This document shows positions 9,014 through 19,006 of a DNA stretch of 64,000 nt, piece after piece. The translations under genes and the position numbers were made by a program. Under the pieces are notes generated by a model. The model searched no databases. It worked only from the letters and a program-made list of their open reading frames with translations, and was not told where the DNA came from. Within the stretch, counting starts at the first letter, position 1; the number at the start of each line of letters is the position of its first letter. Origin of the DNA: Microcystis panniformis FACHB-1757 (GTDB taxonomy: Bacteria; Cyanobacteriota; Cyanobacteriia; Cyanobacteriales; Microcystaceae); NCBI RefSeq assembly GCF_001264245.1, contig NZ_CP011339.1, positions 3,782,001 to 3,846,000 on the forward strand. The letters run 5' to 3'.

Positions 9014-9391
9014 GGCTCTTCGGTTTGTGTTATGCAATGGATGGGGGTTATAAGGGATGGAACCGGGAGCATCTCACCTTTGCAATAAGCATAAATACTT
9101 AGTAGAAAAATAGGCTTTTCGAGGGTAATTCTTGTTTTAATTCTCCATGTACGCGGTCTTTAAAAGCCTCTATTTCGTTCCAAGACACGATTAAGAGTGG
9201 CTTTTAGGCTAAGTATAATTACTCATTGCGTAAGTGAGATGCTCCCGATGGAACCCTTATAGAGAAAGGCATTTAGCGATTTTTGTCAATTGTTTTTTAT
9301 CTAGAGCGAACTAATCAATTAAGTCTCTTGCCAGATAAGGATTTAGTCGATTTATGCCCCCCTATCGAACCATAACAAGTAACGAAGAGCC
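9014..9391. mobile_element. ISL3-related MITE with an 8-bp target duplication, carrying a nested MITE
   Basis: The ends read GGCTCTTCGG and CGAAGAGCC, the same tips as the ISL3-family element at 40093-41514. Both sides carry GTTATAAT (9006-9013 and 9392-9399), a perfect 8-bp target duplication as expected for ISL3. Removing the nested 182-bp element and its 9-bp duplication leaves about 187 bp without an ORF, so this is a non-autonomous derivative probably moved by an ISL3 transposase. Confidence 0.85.
9065..9246. mobile_element. 182-bp MITE (ends GGGAGCATCTCAC), 9-bp target duplication
   Basis: The element begins GGGAGCATCTC and ends GAGATGCTCCC as a perfect terminal repeat, flanked by GATGGAACC on both sides (9056-9064 and 9247-9255). 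A second copy of exactly 182 bp in the opposite orientation is at 21762-21943, again with a 9-bp duplication. No protein is encoded. No full-length element with these ends exists in the window. Confidence 0.9.
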
Positions 9392-9419
9392 GTTATAATA
9401 ACTGAATAACTGATACAAA

Positions 9420-9644
9420 ATCCTGTTTAAAAGGTATGGGAGAGTGGGAAGTGGGAATTATAAATTAGGAATTAGGAAGTGGGAATTATAAATTATAAAT
9501 TATAAATTATGAATTAGGAAGTGGTAAGTGGGAATTAGGAAGTGGGAATTAGGAAGTGGTAAGAATAAATAAAAATAATCTCCTGACTCCTGAATACTGA
9601 CTCCTAACTCCTGTCTCCTGAATACTGACAGCTTACTGCTATAC
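9420..9644. repeat. AT-rich low-complexity repeats (ATAAATT and GGGAATTAGGAAGTG units)
   Basis: The rest of the spacer before the hflX stop is built from imperfect copies of AATTATAAATT and of GGGAATTAGGAAGTGG, followed by CTGACTCCTGAATA-like units. No gene is seen. Confidence 0.7.
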
Positions 9645-11348
9645 TTAAGCAATTAAATCGATTAACTTTTGTTTTAAAGTTTCCAATCCTAGTCGACGAA
9701 TAGCCGAGATAAAAACAGCTTGGGGATATTTTTCCTTAGCTATTTCCAAATCCTCGCTTTTTACCTGATCCAACTTATTAAACACCATTAACATCGGACC
9801 GGTTTGAATCGGCATCTCCGAGAGGATTTTTAACACCGAGGCAATCTGACTTTCCCAAGCTGGATGGGAGAGATCCACCAGATGGAGTAATGCGTCTGCT
9901 TCCGTTACTTCCTCTAAAGTTGCCCGAAAAGCATCCACCAGCGAGGGGGGTAATTCGTGGATAAAACCCACCGTATCGGTTAGTAACAGGGTGTGAGAGA
10001 CTTGGGTGGGGGGATCGGTAATAGTTAAGCGTCGGGTGGTGGGATCGAGGGTAGCAAACAGTTGATCGGCGGTATAAACTTCGGCAGCGGTGAGAGCATT
10101 AATTAAAGTAGATTTTCCCGCATTGGTGTAGCCGACGATCGCCACACTGGCTACATCTTGTTTTTGCCGTTGTTTGCGTAAACGGGAACGATGAGCTTGC
10201 AGTTGATCCACCTCATCCTGGAGACGGGATAAACGACGTTGAATAGTTCGGCGTTCTGTTTCTAATTTTGTCTCCCCCGGTCCGCGAGTGCCAATTCCTC
10301 CCCCTAATCTCGACATGGCTAATCCGCGCCCGGTGAGACGGGGTAAAGTGTATTCTAATTGGGCTAATTCTACCTGTAGTTTACCCGCTTGCGATTGGGC
10401 CCGTTGGGCGAAAATATCCAGGATTACCTCGGTGCGATCGACCACTCTCACCCCGATTTGGTTCTCTAGATTGCGAATTTGGGCGGGAGAAAGGTCTCGA
10501 TTGAATACAACTAAATTAGCCCCCGAAGTTTGCACCTGTAGGGCGATTTCTGCCACTTTTCCCGAACCGATCACTGTTTGAGGATGGGGATGATCCCGTT
10601 TTTGTCGGGTGACTTGCAAAACTTTACCCCCGGCGGTATCAACTAAACGCTCTAATTCCCTTAAACCGTCCTCAAACTGGCGATCGCTGATATCGTCGGT
10701 GATCAAACCAACCAATAGCACCCGATCTTCGGCTTTATCAACGGTTATAGCGGTAAATTCTCGCTGAAACTCCGCCTCTAGTCCTTCCACTAACTCTAAA
10801 AAGTCCTGTTTGCTTAAATCCTCTAGATTTAAGGGCGGGGAAACAGACCAGTATATATTACTATTGACATTTGTTTGACTTTGTGGTATGAGATGCGCCA
10901 GATAGACTTGCTCCACATAACCGGTCGCCCCACCACCGCGACGGATCATGCCTGTACCAGTTAATGTTAAGATCACCAGTGCGTCTAATCTTTGCAGAGC
11001 CATGGCGGTTAAACTGGATTCTTTTGGCGGTTCCTGCTTAAGTTCCGTGGCGATGCAACGAATTCCGCAAAGACGCTCGGAACCGTAGCGGGGTAGTTCC
11101 AAGAGAGAAAATTGGGTTTGTCGGGGGGTTCCCACTCCCACACGAATTACCTGGCCGCGACGGTTGATATAGGTGCAGAGGGGTTGATGGATATCGGTAC
11201 TGATAGCCGCCAGTCTTTGGGCGAATTCTGGGGTGGTGAGAGTATCGATAGGCAAGCGTTCATGATACAGCCTTTGTAGCTGTTTCATCTGACTAGCTTT
11301 CAGTCCCTGGGTATTGCCGAAGATGGTATCGATAGGCTTTCCTCGCAA
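9645..11348 (-). CDS. hflX: Ribosome-associated GTPase HflX
   Basis: HflX is a conserved GTPase that binds the 50S subunit and rescues or splits stalled ribosomes. The N-terminal region holds TTPEFAQRLAAIS and INRRGQVIRVGVG; the HflX signature RDLSPAQIRNLE and QVELAQLEYTLPRL come next, then GGGIGTRGPGETKLE. The G domain shows VGYTNAGKSTLINAL (P-loop), DTVGFIHELPP (G3) and NKLD (G4). At 567 residues it has the longer N-terminal extension usual in cyanobacteria. The first codon here would be TTG at 11348 without a convincing Shine-Dalgarno sequence; a start a few codons later is possible. Confidence 0.94.
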   Translation of the reverse strand: MRGKPIDTIFGNTQGLKASQMKQLQRLYHERLPIDTLTTPEFAQRLAAISTDIHQPLCTYINRRGQVIRVGVGTPRQTQFSLLELPRYGSERLCGIRCIATELKQEPPKESSLTAMALQRLDALVILTLTGTGMIRRGGGATGYVEQVYLAHLIPQSQTNVNSNIYWSVSPPLNLEDLSKQDFLELVEGLEAEFQREFTAITVDKAEDRVLLVGLITDDISDRQFEDGLRELERLVDTAGGKVLQVTRQKRDHPHPQTVIGSGKVAEIALQVQTSGANLVVFNRDLSPAQIRNLENQIGVRVVDRTEVILDIFAQRAQSQAGKLQVELAQLEYTLPRLTGRGLAMSRLGGGIGTRGPGETKLETERRTIQRRLSRLQDEVDQLQAHRSRLRKQRQKQDVASVAIVGYTNAGKSTLINALTAAEVYTADQLFATLDPTTRRLTITDPPTQVSHTLLLTDTVGFIHELPPSLVDAFRATLEEVTEADALLHLVDLSHPAWESQIASVLKILSEMPIQTGPMLMVFNKLDQVKSEDLEIAKEKYPQAVFISAIRRLGLETLKQKLIDLIA

Positions 11349-11436
11349 TTAGGATTTTATCTATTATTTATTGTAGCGATTATGAGACTCGCTGCTCCTG
11401 GACAGCGTTTCTCATCAAGATGAAGTGTAACCTAAT

Positions 11437-12080
11437 TTGCTGCTGATTCAGAAGTAGCGATGATGGCTTAACGCTTTACTTTCTTGGCCATTGTAGTCAT
11501 GGATAAAATACCAAAGGGATACCCAAGCTGATTCTCCATTTTTTTAGAGAACGATAGACTCTCTCTCACTAACCGGAAAACCCGTTGTCGAAAAGTATTA
11601 TTTAGGGTCTGCTGAAAAAGTTTTTTGGTGGGGGCAGGGTGTGGGGTGTGGGGTGTAGGGTTTTACCGATTTTGAGGTAGTCAGTTACCTAATTTTCAGG
11701 GAAAAAGTCCCGGAATTTTACCTCTGATCACTCCCAGTCCGGTACTTTTTGATTGACAAAAAGTCTAAAAGTCTTACCCAACAAGGTTTTTATATTTATT
11801 CAGCAAACCCTAGATAAAAACCAATAACTTCTCCAGTGTTTGTATCAATAGCCAATCAAATATATACCTTGACTTTTTGAGAGAATACGAAGGTTCATAT
11901 CCCATCACCTTCCACCCTTATCTGACGGGGAACAGCCGCCAATTTATTATTGTTGACATAATTTTGTAACCATAGAAAACCCTACTTGACTATCTTGAGA
12001 CGGATGATTCATTAGGGGTATTTCTAGACCATTTCTCTACTGTGAGAAGATAACTGGCGATCGCCGCTCTGGAATTAGCC
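11437..12080 (-). pseudogene. IS1-family transposase remnant, split by a MITE
   Basis: Segments 11437-11604 and about 11811-12080 match, base for base over long stretches, the IS1-like element at 13497-14457 (for example the shared ATTGTAGTCATGGATAAAAT and TGACGGGGAACAGCCGCCA). About 200 bp of the transposase gene between them is missing and a 206-bp MITE stands there instead. No usable ORF remains. Confidence 0.75.
11605..11810. mobile_element. MITE of the GGGTTTGC family inside an IS1 remnant
   Basis: The ends are GGGTCTGCTGAAAAAG and TTCAGCAAACCC. The left flank is TATTTA and the right flank TAGATA: both fit the TANNTA pattern of this family but they differ, and host IS1 sequence is missing around it. 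That suggests a deletion by recombination between two MITE copies. The interior belongs to the G-rich GGGTGTGG subfamily. Confidence 0.8.
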
Positions 12081-12150
12081 AAGCAAATGCTGATCCTAAA
12101 TCTGGTTATTAAAAACTGATTATTTATTCTCCCCTACCCCCCCCTTGCCC

Positions 12151-13459
12151 CTGACAGGTGTAGGTATTTTACAACTAAGAGGAAGGGGAGTAGTAAAAAG
12201 CATCAACGGGGGTGGGAGGGAAAGAACTCCAACGATGAAGGTGAATCGACAAACCTTTTAGTAAATCAGCAACTAGGGTAATAGAACCCAGAAGAAAACA
12301 AGAAATCCGACGTAAGGGTTTGAGGTTGAGAATTTTTCTAAAGGTAGTATGTTGGGGGGGAAGTTGCTCTAAATCGGGTTGAGGAGATTGATTTTCCGCT
12401 TCTCCACCCAGCATAACCATCTTTGAGGGTAGCTACAGCCATGGCTAACCAAAGGCGTTCGGCACGCTGTGGGTCAAGCAGACGAGTGTTTTGCCATTGC
12501 CAGCCGTCGGATTTGAGGTCGCGGTAAACACACTCTGTAGAAGGACGTAACCCATACCAAAGGGCATCAGCCATTTGGGGTTCCAAGTCAGTCAAAACCA
12601 ACCAAGGCTCTTGATAGCCAGAATCCCAACGGGCAAGCAAGGTACAGGCCAAGGGATTAGTTTTAAAGCAAACCACCTGACCCGACCAAGATTGTCCTGG
12701 AGCTGAAACCAAAGCATCTAAGGGCTGCCATTGACCGTGAGGGGAAATTTTGACCAGTCCTTGATGGTTAATGCGTAAAAACGGATGCCAGCCGGCTTCG
12801 ACAATCACTTGATAGAGCCAAGGCGCTTATAAGCCTCGGTCGGCAGGCACAATCACAGTCCAACCAGTAGGAACTGCTTCTTTGAGCTGTCTGATCAGTT
12901 TTTGCCAGTATGGTTGACCACTTCCTGGTTCATTGGCTTTGACGATACACCAAGCTATGGGAATCCCACAGCCCGCCAGCAAGACATTAATCGACAAAAC
13001 TACGAATTTATTGCCAATAGTGGTGGCATCCAGTGCTAAGGCCATTTTTTCTATACTTACAGGCAATAAACTAATTACCCACATTAACAAAGGTGCAAAA
13101 CAACTGCTTACCTCAAGAGTGCTGCGCTTTTCCCCTTTTTTCGCCTTCCCTTCCTCATACCATTCTTTCAGCCTCTGCCTGACCGTGTTAGGTTTTTCCT
13201 CGTTGACTGCGCCAATAAATCTCGACACCTGAGTCAAGCTGCTCGATTTGGTCATGACCATGCCAAAACTCCAAGTCGCCAATCCGATAGCTTGCGGTAT
13301 TGACAAATGAGGTAGATGCTCTGAAACTATGCACGACCACTGCTTGAGATATTTGTTGTTTAGCATTGTCTTTCACGATGCTCCTCTGAATCTCTAGCTT
13401 GATTTTCTCACTCTTGTGTGTGACTACTCACCTCTTTGTAATAAACCTACACCTGTAAG
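12151..13459 (-). mobile_element. IS4-family insertion sequence with an 11-bp target duplication
   Basis: The tips are CTGACAGGTGTAGGT and, on the other strand, CTTACAGGTGTAGGT. CCCCCTTGCCC is repeated on both sides (12140-12150 and 13460-13470), giving an 11-bp duplication that fits IS4 (10-13 bp). The 1309-bp element carries one decayed transposase gene. Confidence 0.9.
12175..13366 (-). pseudogene. IS4-family transposase, in-frame stop plus frameshift
   Basis: The reading frame starts MLNNKYLKQWSCIV. It contains the DDE-type motifs LALDATTIGNKFVVLS (first D), IVPADRGL (second D) and TECVYRDLKSDGW (the YREL-like segment). An ochre TAA at 12827-12829 replaces what should be a sense codon after DRGL, and translation continues in the same frame with LYQVIVEAGWHPFLRIN. 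A second break near 12420 shifts to MLGGEAENQSPQPDLEQLPP. The protein cannot be made intact. Confidence 0.85.
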
Positions 13460-13496
13460 CCCCCTTGCCCTAGGGCTGTTTCATTCTCCGAATCTA

Positions 13497-14457
13497 GGTG
13501 GTGATTCGGTAGTAGTGATGGCGGCTTAATCCTTTGCTTTGCTGTGCATTGTAGTCATGGATAAAATACCAAAGGGTTCCCCAACGTGATTCTCCATTTT
13601 TTTAGAGAAAGATAGACTCTCTCTCACCAGCCGAGAAATCCTTTGTCGAAAGGTATTATTTAATCTTTCAATATGATTAGTTTGACCAGTTTCTTGACCG
13701 ACTGGTCGATGACGTTTACTGGGAATTACTGTCTTATATGACTCCCAAAAGTCTGTGTAAGCAACTGCACATTGTCGGTAAACGCCTGGTAAACTAGCCC
13801 AAAGTTTTTTGGCTGATTGACGACTCCTATCTCCGCGCATAGCAACCAATAATTTCTCTTGTATTTCTATCAATTAACCGCCAAATATAGACTTTTATCG
13901 TCTTAGAAAAAACCAAAGACCACATTTCATCACATTCTATAACCAATTTACCTTTTGGTTTGTCCGAAACCTTTATTTGACGGGGAACAGCCGCCAGTTT
14001 ATTGTTGACATAATTTTGTTAACATGACCAACTTACCCCTGTTACTCTAGCAATTCCTCGTCAGGAAATTCGTTCGAGCAGGAGTTTATCAATTAATTGT
14101 TTGGTTTCGTCAGAGACGGTTTTATTAGTGGGATTGATCACAAACGGTTGACCGCAATCTTTACACTGACGTTTCGGCTTGCCATTATGTGTAGAACCAT
14201 TTTTGATGGTATGATAAGAACCACATTTAGGACAACAAGATGTTGAAGTTTGTGAATCTTTTGTCAGAAGACAATGTTCTAAATCTTCATCGTAATTTAA
14301 CCAAAGTTTAATTATCCAAGAGAAGATATTGATAAAAATAGCAATCATAAAAAGCAAATCCCCAACATTTATCAAGCAATTATTTTTATTAGTAAATATT
14401 CTACACGACTCAGTCCAGATAAGCAAGATGGCTTACCACTACTACCGAATCACTACC
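13497..14457 (-). mobile_element. IS1-family element, decayed
   Basis: The ends GGTGGTGATTCGGTAGTAGTG (13497, read on the plus strand) and its near-perfect inverted copy ending at 14457 enclose two transposase pieces. The right end abuts group II intron sequence that lacks its 5' part. No matching target duplication is seen, so a deletion at this junction is likely. Confidence 0.75.
13526..14426 (-). pseudogene. IS1-family transposase (InsA-like and InsB-like parts)
   Basis: The 5' part (14426-14061) encodes an InsA-like zinc finger CCPKCGSYHTIKNG with KRQCKDCGQPFV. The 3' part (13873-13526) encodes an InsB-like core: YTDFWESYKTVIP, RHRPVGQETGQTNHIERLNN and FRQRISRLVRESLSFSK, where the H-x-x-E-R-x-N motif is the last part of the DDE site. 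About 185 bp between the parts carries stops. Decayed copy. Confidence 0.8.
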
Positions 14458-14743
14458 CAAAAGAACAAGGGGAAAAGTAAGGGTTTTTGAATCCACACCT
14501 ACACAGACCTTTAAAAGTACCCCGGTGGATAGGACAAATCTAAAGATGGAATGCCCATATAAACGGAACGTGATAAACCCTTTTAGGCTCTGAGTATCGG
14601 TCGAAATACCCAGTAGTGATAAGTGTAAGCGCAAGCCTTCAAGGGTGTGAGATGTAACCAAAAGCCAACGCTTGACGGTAACAGTCAAGATATGCTAACA
14701 GGTTACGGTTTGATTGTAAGGATAGAGTCTAGTAGGAGTCTAT

Positions 14744-16552
14744 ATGACGAAATCGAGAGAAGGTAAAGGGTTCGGGAAACCGAAAACCACTAAGACTACG
14801 AATGTATGGAAAACTATCAACTGGGGTAAAATCCAAAGATACGTTTTCAAGCTCCAAAAGAGGATATACCAAGCGGCTAAATCGGGACAGGGTGCAAAGG
14901 TTAGAAAGTTGCAACGTCTATTAGTGAAATCATACTACGCTCGTCTATTAGCAGTACGCAAAGTAACCCAAGACAATCAAGGAAAGAAAACAGCAGGAGT
15001 CGATGGAATGATAGCAGTATCCCCAGAACAAAGGCTAAATCTAACCGAAGAAATCAAAGGAACACTGAAAGCAAAACCGTTAAGAAGGGTATGGATTCCT
15101 AAACCCGGCAGGGATGAAAAACGTCCACTAGGAATACCAACCATCAAAGACAGAGCTAGACAAGCGTTAATTAAATCGGCACTCGAACCAGAATGGGAGT
15201 CAAAAATGGAAGGAACCAGCTACGGTTTTCGACCCGGAAAGTCAGCCCAGGACGCAATATCAAGGATATTCTCAACCATCAATAAAGGTAATTACTTTGT
15301 ATTAGATGCTGATATTGCCAAATGTTTTGACCGAATTAATCACGACCTTTTACTGTCCAAAATTCATTGTCCAAGTTCCTTGAAAAGAGATATTAAACAA
15401 TGGCTTAAAGCAGGAGTATTGGACAACGGCGTATTTGAAGAAACAGAAACAGGGACACCTCAAGGAGGGGTAATAAGTCCACTACTTGCCAACATCGCAC
15501 TGGAGGGAATGGCAAGATTAATTGAAACACTATTCCCCAAAAAGAATAATATAAATCAAGCTGTTTTAATAAGATATGCCGATGATTTTGTAGTAATTTC
15601 CCCATCACTCAAAATCATTGAACAGTGCAAAACTGCTATTTCTGAATGGTTAAAGCCGATAGGATTAGAACTCAAACCAGAAAAAACCAGAGTATGTCAT
15701 ACACTCAAACCCCTTGAATATAATGGGAAAACGGAAGAACCCGGCTTTGATTTTCTAGGATTCAATATTAGGCAATACCCAGCAGGAAAATATAAAGCAG
15801 GGAAAATAAATAAAGGAATACCCAAAACATTTCTAACACATATTAAACCTAGCCAAAAAGCAGTTAAAGCCCACACAGAAGCGATTAAAGGTGTAATCAA
15901 AAAACACAAGACAGCACCTCAATCAGCCTTGATTAGTCACTTAAACCCAATTATTAGAGGTTGGGCTAACTACTACTCAGGAGTAGTATCCACAGATACC
16001 TTCAATAAACTAGACTACACAATCTGGTCAATGTTAAGGGCATGGACAGAATCAAGATGCGGTAAAGCGGACTACGAAAAGCTGAGAAACTACTTTAAAC
16101 CGGGTACAGTTAAACTTAGCAATGGGAAAGAAAGACAAGAATCTTGGCTATTTCAAACCAAAGACGGTCTCTATCTATGGAAACATAATTGGACACCAAT
16201 TGTCAGACATACCCTAGTACGCCCCGACGCATCACCATTCGACGGAAATTGGACTTACTGGGCGACCAGAAGAGGACAAGCAATTGACACACCGACTAGA
16301 GTAGCTAAACTACTTAAGAAGCAACAAGGCAAGTGTAGCCGATGTGGGCAGTATTTTACCCCATCGGATTTAATTGAAGTTGACCACATTCACCCTCTCA
16401 GCTTAGGCGGAAAGGACGAATACAAGAACCTTCAATTGCTACACCGCCACTGTCACGATGATAAATCGGCATCAGATGGAAGCCAAGATGGCAACCAAAA
16501 GAAGTCAAGCTGTATCCTTAACAAGGGAGCAGTCAAACTAGGAGCCGTGTGA
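14744..16552 (+). CDS. ltrA: Group II intron reverse transcriptase/maturase with HNH endonuclease
   Basis: A 602-residue multifunctional protein. The RT domain runs from about residue 75 to 330, with TAGVDGM, PKPGRDEKRPLGIPTIKDR, GFRPGKSAQDA, VLDADIAKCFDRINHD, GTPQGGVISPLLANI and the catalytic RYADDFVV. Next comes the maturase domain X (about 370-480, PIIRGWANYYSG) and a C-terminal HNH/En domain with CSRCGQYF, EVDHIHPLSLGGKDEYKNLQLLHRHCH. Such proteins bind the intron RNA, aid splicing and drive retrohoming by target-primed reverse transcription. All catalytic motifs are present, so the protein could act in trans on related introns even though its own RNA is truncated. Confidence 0.96.
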   Translation: MTKSREGKGFGKPKTTKTTNVWKTINWGKIQRYVFKLQKRIYQAAKSGQGAKVRKLQRLLVKSYYARLLAVRKVTQDNQGKKTAGVDGMIAVSPEQRLNLTEEIKGTLKAKPLRRVWIPKPGRDEKRPLGIPTIKDRARQALIKSALEPEWESKMEGTSYGFRPGKSAQDAISRIFSTINKGNYFVLDADIAKCFDRINHDLLLSKIHCPSSLKRDIKQWLKAGVLDNGVFEETETGTPQGGVISPLLANIALEGMARLIETLFPKKNNINQAVLIRYADDFVVISPSLKIIEQCKTAISEWLKPIGLELKPEKTRVCHTLKPLEYNGKTEEPGFDFLGFNIRQYPAGKYKAGKINKGIPKTFLTHIKPSQKAVKAHTEAIKGVIKKHKTAPQSALISHLNPIIRGWANYYSGVVSTDTFNKLDYTIWSMLRAWTESRCGKADYEKLRNYFKPGTVKLSNGKERQESWLFQTKDGLYLWKHNWTPIVRHTLVRPDASPFDGNWTYWATRRGQAIDTPTRVAKLLKKQQGKCSRCGQYFTPSDLIEVDHIHPLSLGGKDEYKNLQLLHRHCHDDKSASDGSQDGNQKKSSCILNKGAVKLGAV

Positions 16553-16618
16553 GGTGAAAGTCTCATGCACGGTTCTGAATGGGAGGGGAGGTCGGTGACG
16601 ACCTTCTCGACCCCTAAT
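16542..16618 (+). ncRNA. Group II intron domains V and VI
   Basis: Domain V is the catalytic hairpin: GAGCCGTGTGAGG, loop GAAA, then CATGCACGGTTC. It is followed by a stem formed by GGAGGTCGGTGACGACCTTC that fits domain VI, and a CCCCTAAT terminus. The same segment is found at 21235-21311 (minus) and, in part, at 27973-28017. Confidence 0.85.
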
Positions 16619-17132
16619 AGTATGACAGCCTTTTTCTGATCAAGACGAAGTGTAACCTAATTGGCTATGGACGACCGACACCTCACACCCCACACCCTGC
16701 CCCCAGAAAAAATTTTTTCGGCAAACCCTATTTATCCGGTATTGACCTTGAATAGCCATCGTTGCCCCTTGTTTCCTGTCGAGCGGCGAATGATTAATAA
16801 TTTCTTTGTAAATCGCAAAACAGATAAAAAATTTCTATGAAAAAACTGGCAAAAATTGGCAAGACCAAAAATGCTGATCAGCTTGGAACAACTGAGATAG
16901 AGCATCGTCAATCTGGACATTCAAAATGTCACCAACTTGCCGTGATCCCGATGCTAATAGTCAGAGGGAGACTTGCATAATTTCAAAATCTAAGTTAATC
17001 TCTCCTAAAAGTCACCTTTAGGTATTTTGACTAAAAAGAAAGTTGCCTAACTTCTACTCTAGCCTCAAGGCTAATGCTGAAAGCTAGAATCATCGGCTTC
17101 ATCGACTGGCTCTAGCTAACTCTTTACACCAC
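16619..17132. other. Spacer with IS and MITE remnants, no gene
   Basis: 16629-16665 resembles the segment next to the IS1 remnant at 11405-11430 (CAAGACGAAGTGTAACCTAAT). 16680-16728 is the right end of a GGGTTTGC MITE (CGGCAAACCC, then TATTTA). The remainder, up to the Shine-Dalgarno sequence of the next gene, shows nothing recognisable. It should contain that gene's promoter. Confidence 0.55.
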
Positions 17133-17143
17133 AGGAGGTCTGT

Positions 17144-18996
17144 TTGAAAGAGACTTTTATCCACAACCCCATGACATCCGCTACCCCAGAACAGAATAGC
17201 AATGCTGAGTCTAACCGAGTCCGTTGCTCGGCTGCCCTGCTGGGATTAGCACTCTCTCTGGGAGTACCTAGCCTTCTCAACTCCACCTCAGAATCAGCCC
17301 AGGCCGCCAATTCTGTACCTCCGGAATGGGAAGTGATCGACCTGTCCCAAAAAGCCAAAGCTGCGGGTAAAGAACTAAAAGAACCGCAAATAATCCAATC
17401 CCAAGCACTTGCTACCGTCAAATTCATCGCCACATCAGTAGTTGACCATCAGGTAAAACCGGGAGAATCCCTGTGGAGTTTAGCCGACACCTATCAAACC
17501 ACCCCTTCAGCGATCGCTACCCGCAATAATCTTTCCCCCCAATCCGATCTGATTATCGGACAAACCTTAAAAATTCCCACTCCTGAGCAGTTGCCCCCGG
17601 CAGCCCCGGCAGCAACTCCTGAGCAGTTGGATAGTTCCTCTGCTAGTCTGCGTCAAACCCGTCAACGTCTCCAAGAAAGTTTGGCCGCCTTGCGAACCGA
17701 GGAAACCCCCCATCAGTCCAATTCTGGGGAAACAGTAATCGTTACTGAAACTACCGCTCTCGTTCCCGATAATTCGCCAACTAGCGTCGAGATTCCCGTT
17801 ATTGCTCCCGAAGAATCCCCTCGACCAACCAGCCAGGTGATCCCGATTCCCGTTCCCACCCCTGAAAGCGATCGCACGATAGCAACAATTCCCCTTAATC
17901 CTCCCTTGACAAGCAGACCGGAAATTCCCAGCGTCGCCCTACGAAATCCGGCTCCTGTGACTGAAATTCCCGCCGTTCCCAATCCTCGGGTCATAATTCC
18001 CCCAGAAAATCAAGTTTATCGGGTTCGGCCAGGGGATACCTTAAACACGATCGCTCGCGCTCTCGGCATCACCCCCGCCGAATTAGCCAGGGAAAACGGC
18101 ATTGACAACCCCAACCGGATTAAAGTTAATCAAACCCTAGTGATTCCCGACCGCTCTGCCAACGCTAGAGTTAATCAAAATCTTACCCCCTTGGTCGGCG
18201 ATCGCCCTAGATTGTCCTTTAACCCCAGCAATCGACAAAATTTGCCCGCCGCCACCGCCACCACGGGGACGGAAGAATTCCCCGAAAATATCACCGGCAG
18301 CTATCGGGAAAGATTGCGCCAAGAGGTGGCTAATCTGCGGGAAACTAACCTTTCGGAAACCCAGAAAAGTATCGCTATTCCCGTCGATAATCCCGCAGAA
18401 ACCCCCGATGATCGACAAATAAACCCTAATCCCCAATGGACTGCCCTTCGTTCTCGTTCTAACCAAAGCACCCCCCCCAGATTATCGGTTCGGCCCCTAC
18501 CAATGTGGAAGAGTATAATGACCGCCTCCGAATTCCCGTCGGCGAAACCGTAGAACCTTCTCTTCCTCCCCTCACTAATCCCGATGAGCATTTACCTAAT
18601 CCCGCCCCGATTTTTACCGGCTTTATCTGGCCCACCAGAGGTGTGTTAACCTCCGGTTTCGGTTGGCGCTGGGGCAGACCTCATCGCGGCATCGATATCG
18701 CCGGTCCAGTGGGTACACCAGTTGTGGCGGCGGCTGCCGGTGAAGTAATCTCCTCCGGCTGGAATTCTGGCGGTTATGGCAATCTGGTGAAACTGCGTCA
18801 CCCCGATGGTAGCGTCACTCTCTATGCCCATAACAGCCGTCTGTTGGTGCGTCGCGGCGAAACTGTTCAGCAAGGCGAGCCAATTGCCCAGATGGGTAGC
18901 ACCGGTTTTAGCACCGGCCCCCACCTACATTTCGAGGTTCACCCCTCCGGCCAGGGCGCAGTTAATCCCATCGCTTTCCTGCCAGGCAGACGTTAA
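17144..18996 (+). CDS. LysM-M23 peptidoglycan endopeptidase (NlpD/EnvC-like), one-base frameshift
   Basis: The frame starts at TTG 17144 with AGGAGG 5 nt upstream. A hydrophobic segment (about residues 26-45, ALLGLALSLGVPSLL) suggests export. Two LysM domains follow (VKPGESLWSLADTY, about 105-150, and YRVRPGDTLNTIARALG, about 285-335). After a Pro-rich linker comes an M23 metallopeptidase: GFGWRWGRPHRGIDIAG with its H and D ligands, VTLYAHNS and GPHLHFEV. The frame breaks at the C-run 18471-18478 (eight C; nine would restore PPQIIGSAPTNVEEYNDR). M23/LysM proteins cut peptide cross-links or activate amidases at the septum. A terminator follows. Confidence 0.9.
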
Positions 18997-19006
18997 AGAT
19001 GCCCCC

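Larger units (their letters stand above)
14458..16618 (+). mobile_element. Group II intron, 5'-truncated, with intact ORF
   Basis: The 3' end shows domain V (16542-16575, GAGCCGTGTGAGG paired with CATGCACGGTTC) and a domain VI hairpin, then CCCCTAAT. The sequence upstream of the ORF matches intron copy 2 (21235-25497) from about 14458, but copy 2 runs some 400-450 nt further to a GTGCGAA 5' end. Copy 1 is cut there by the IS1 element and so lacks most of domain I and the 5' splice site. Confidence 0.85.

Noticed and set aside
10288..10581. Plus-strand frame inside hflX
   Set aside because: Antisense shadow of the conserved GTPase gene; no independent signals.
14410..14688. Open frame of about 92 codons on the minus strand before the intron RT gene
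   Set aside because: It lies in structured intron RNA (also conserved in copy 2) and at the IS1 junction; the translation looks like nothing known.
16732..16920. 62-codon minus-strand frame between the intron and the M23 gene
   Set aside because: No ribosome-binding site or similarity; it overlaps a MITE remnant and IS debris.
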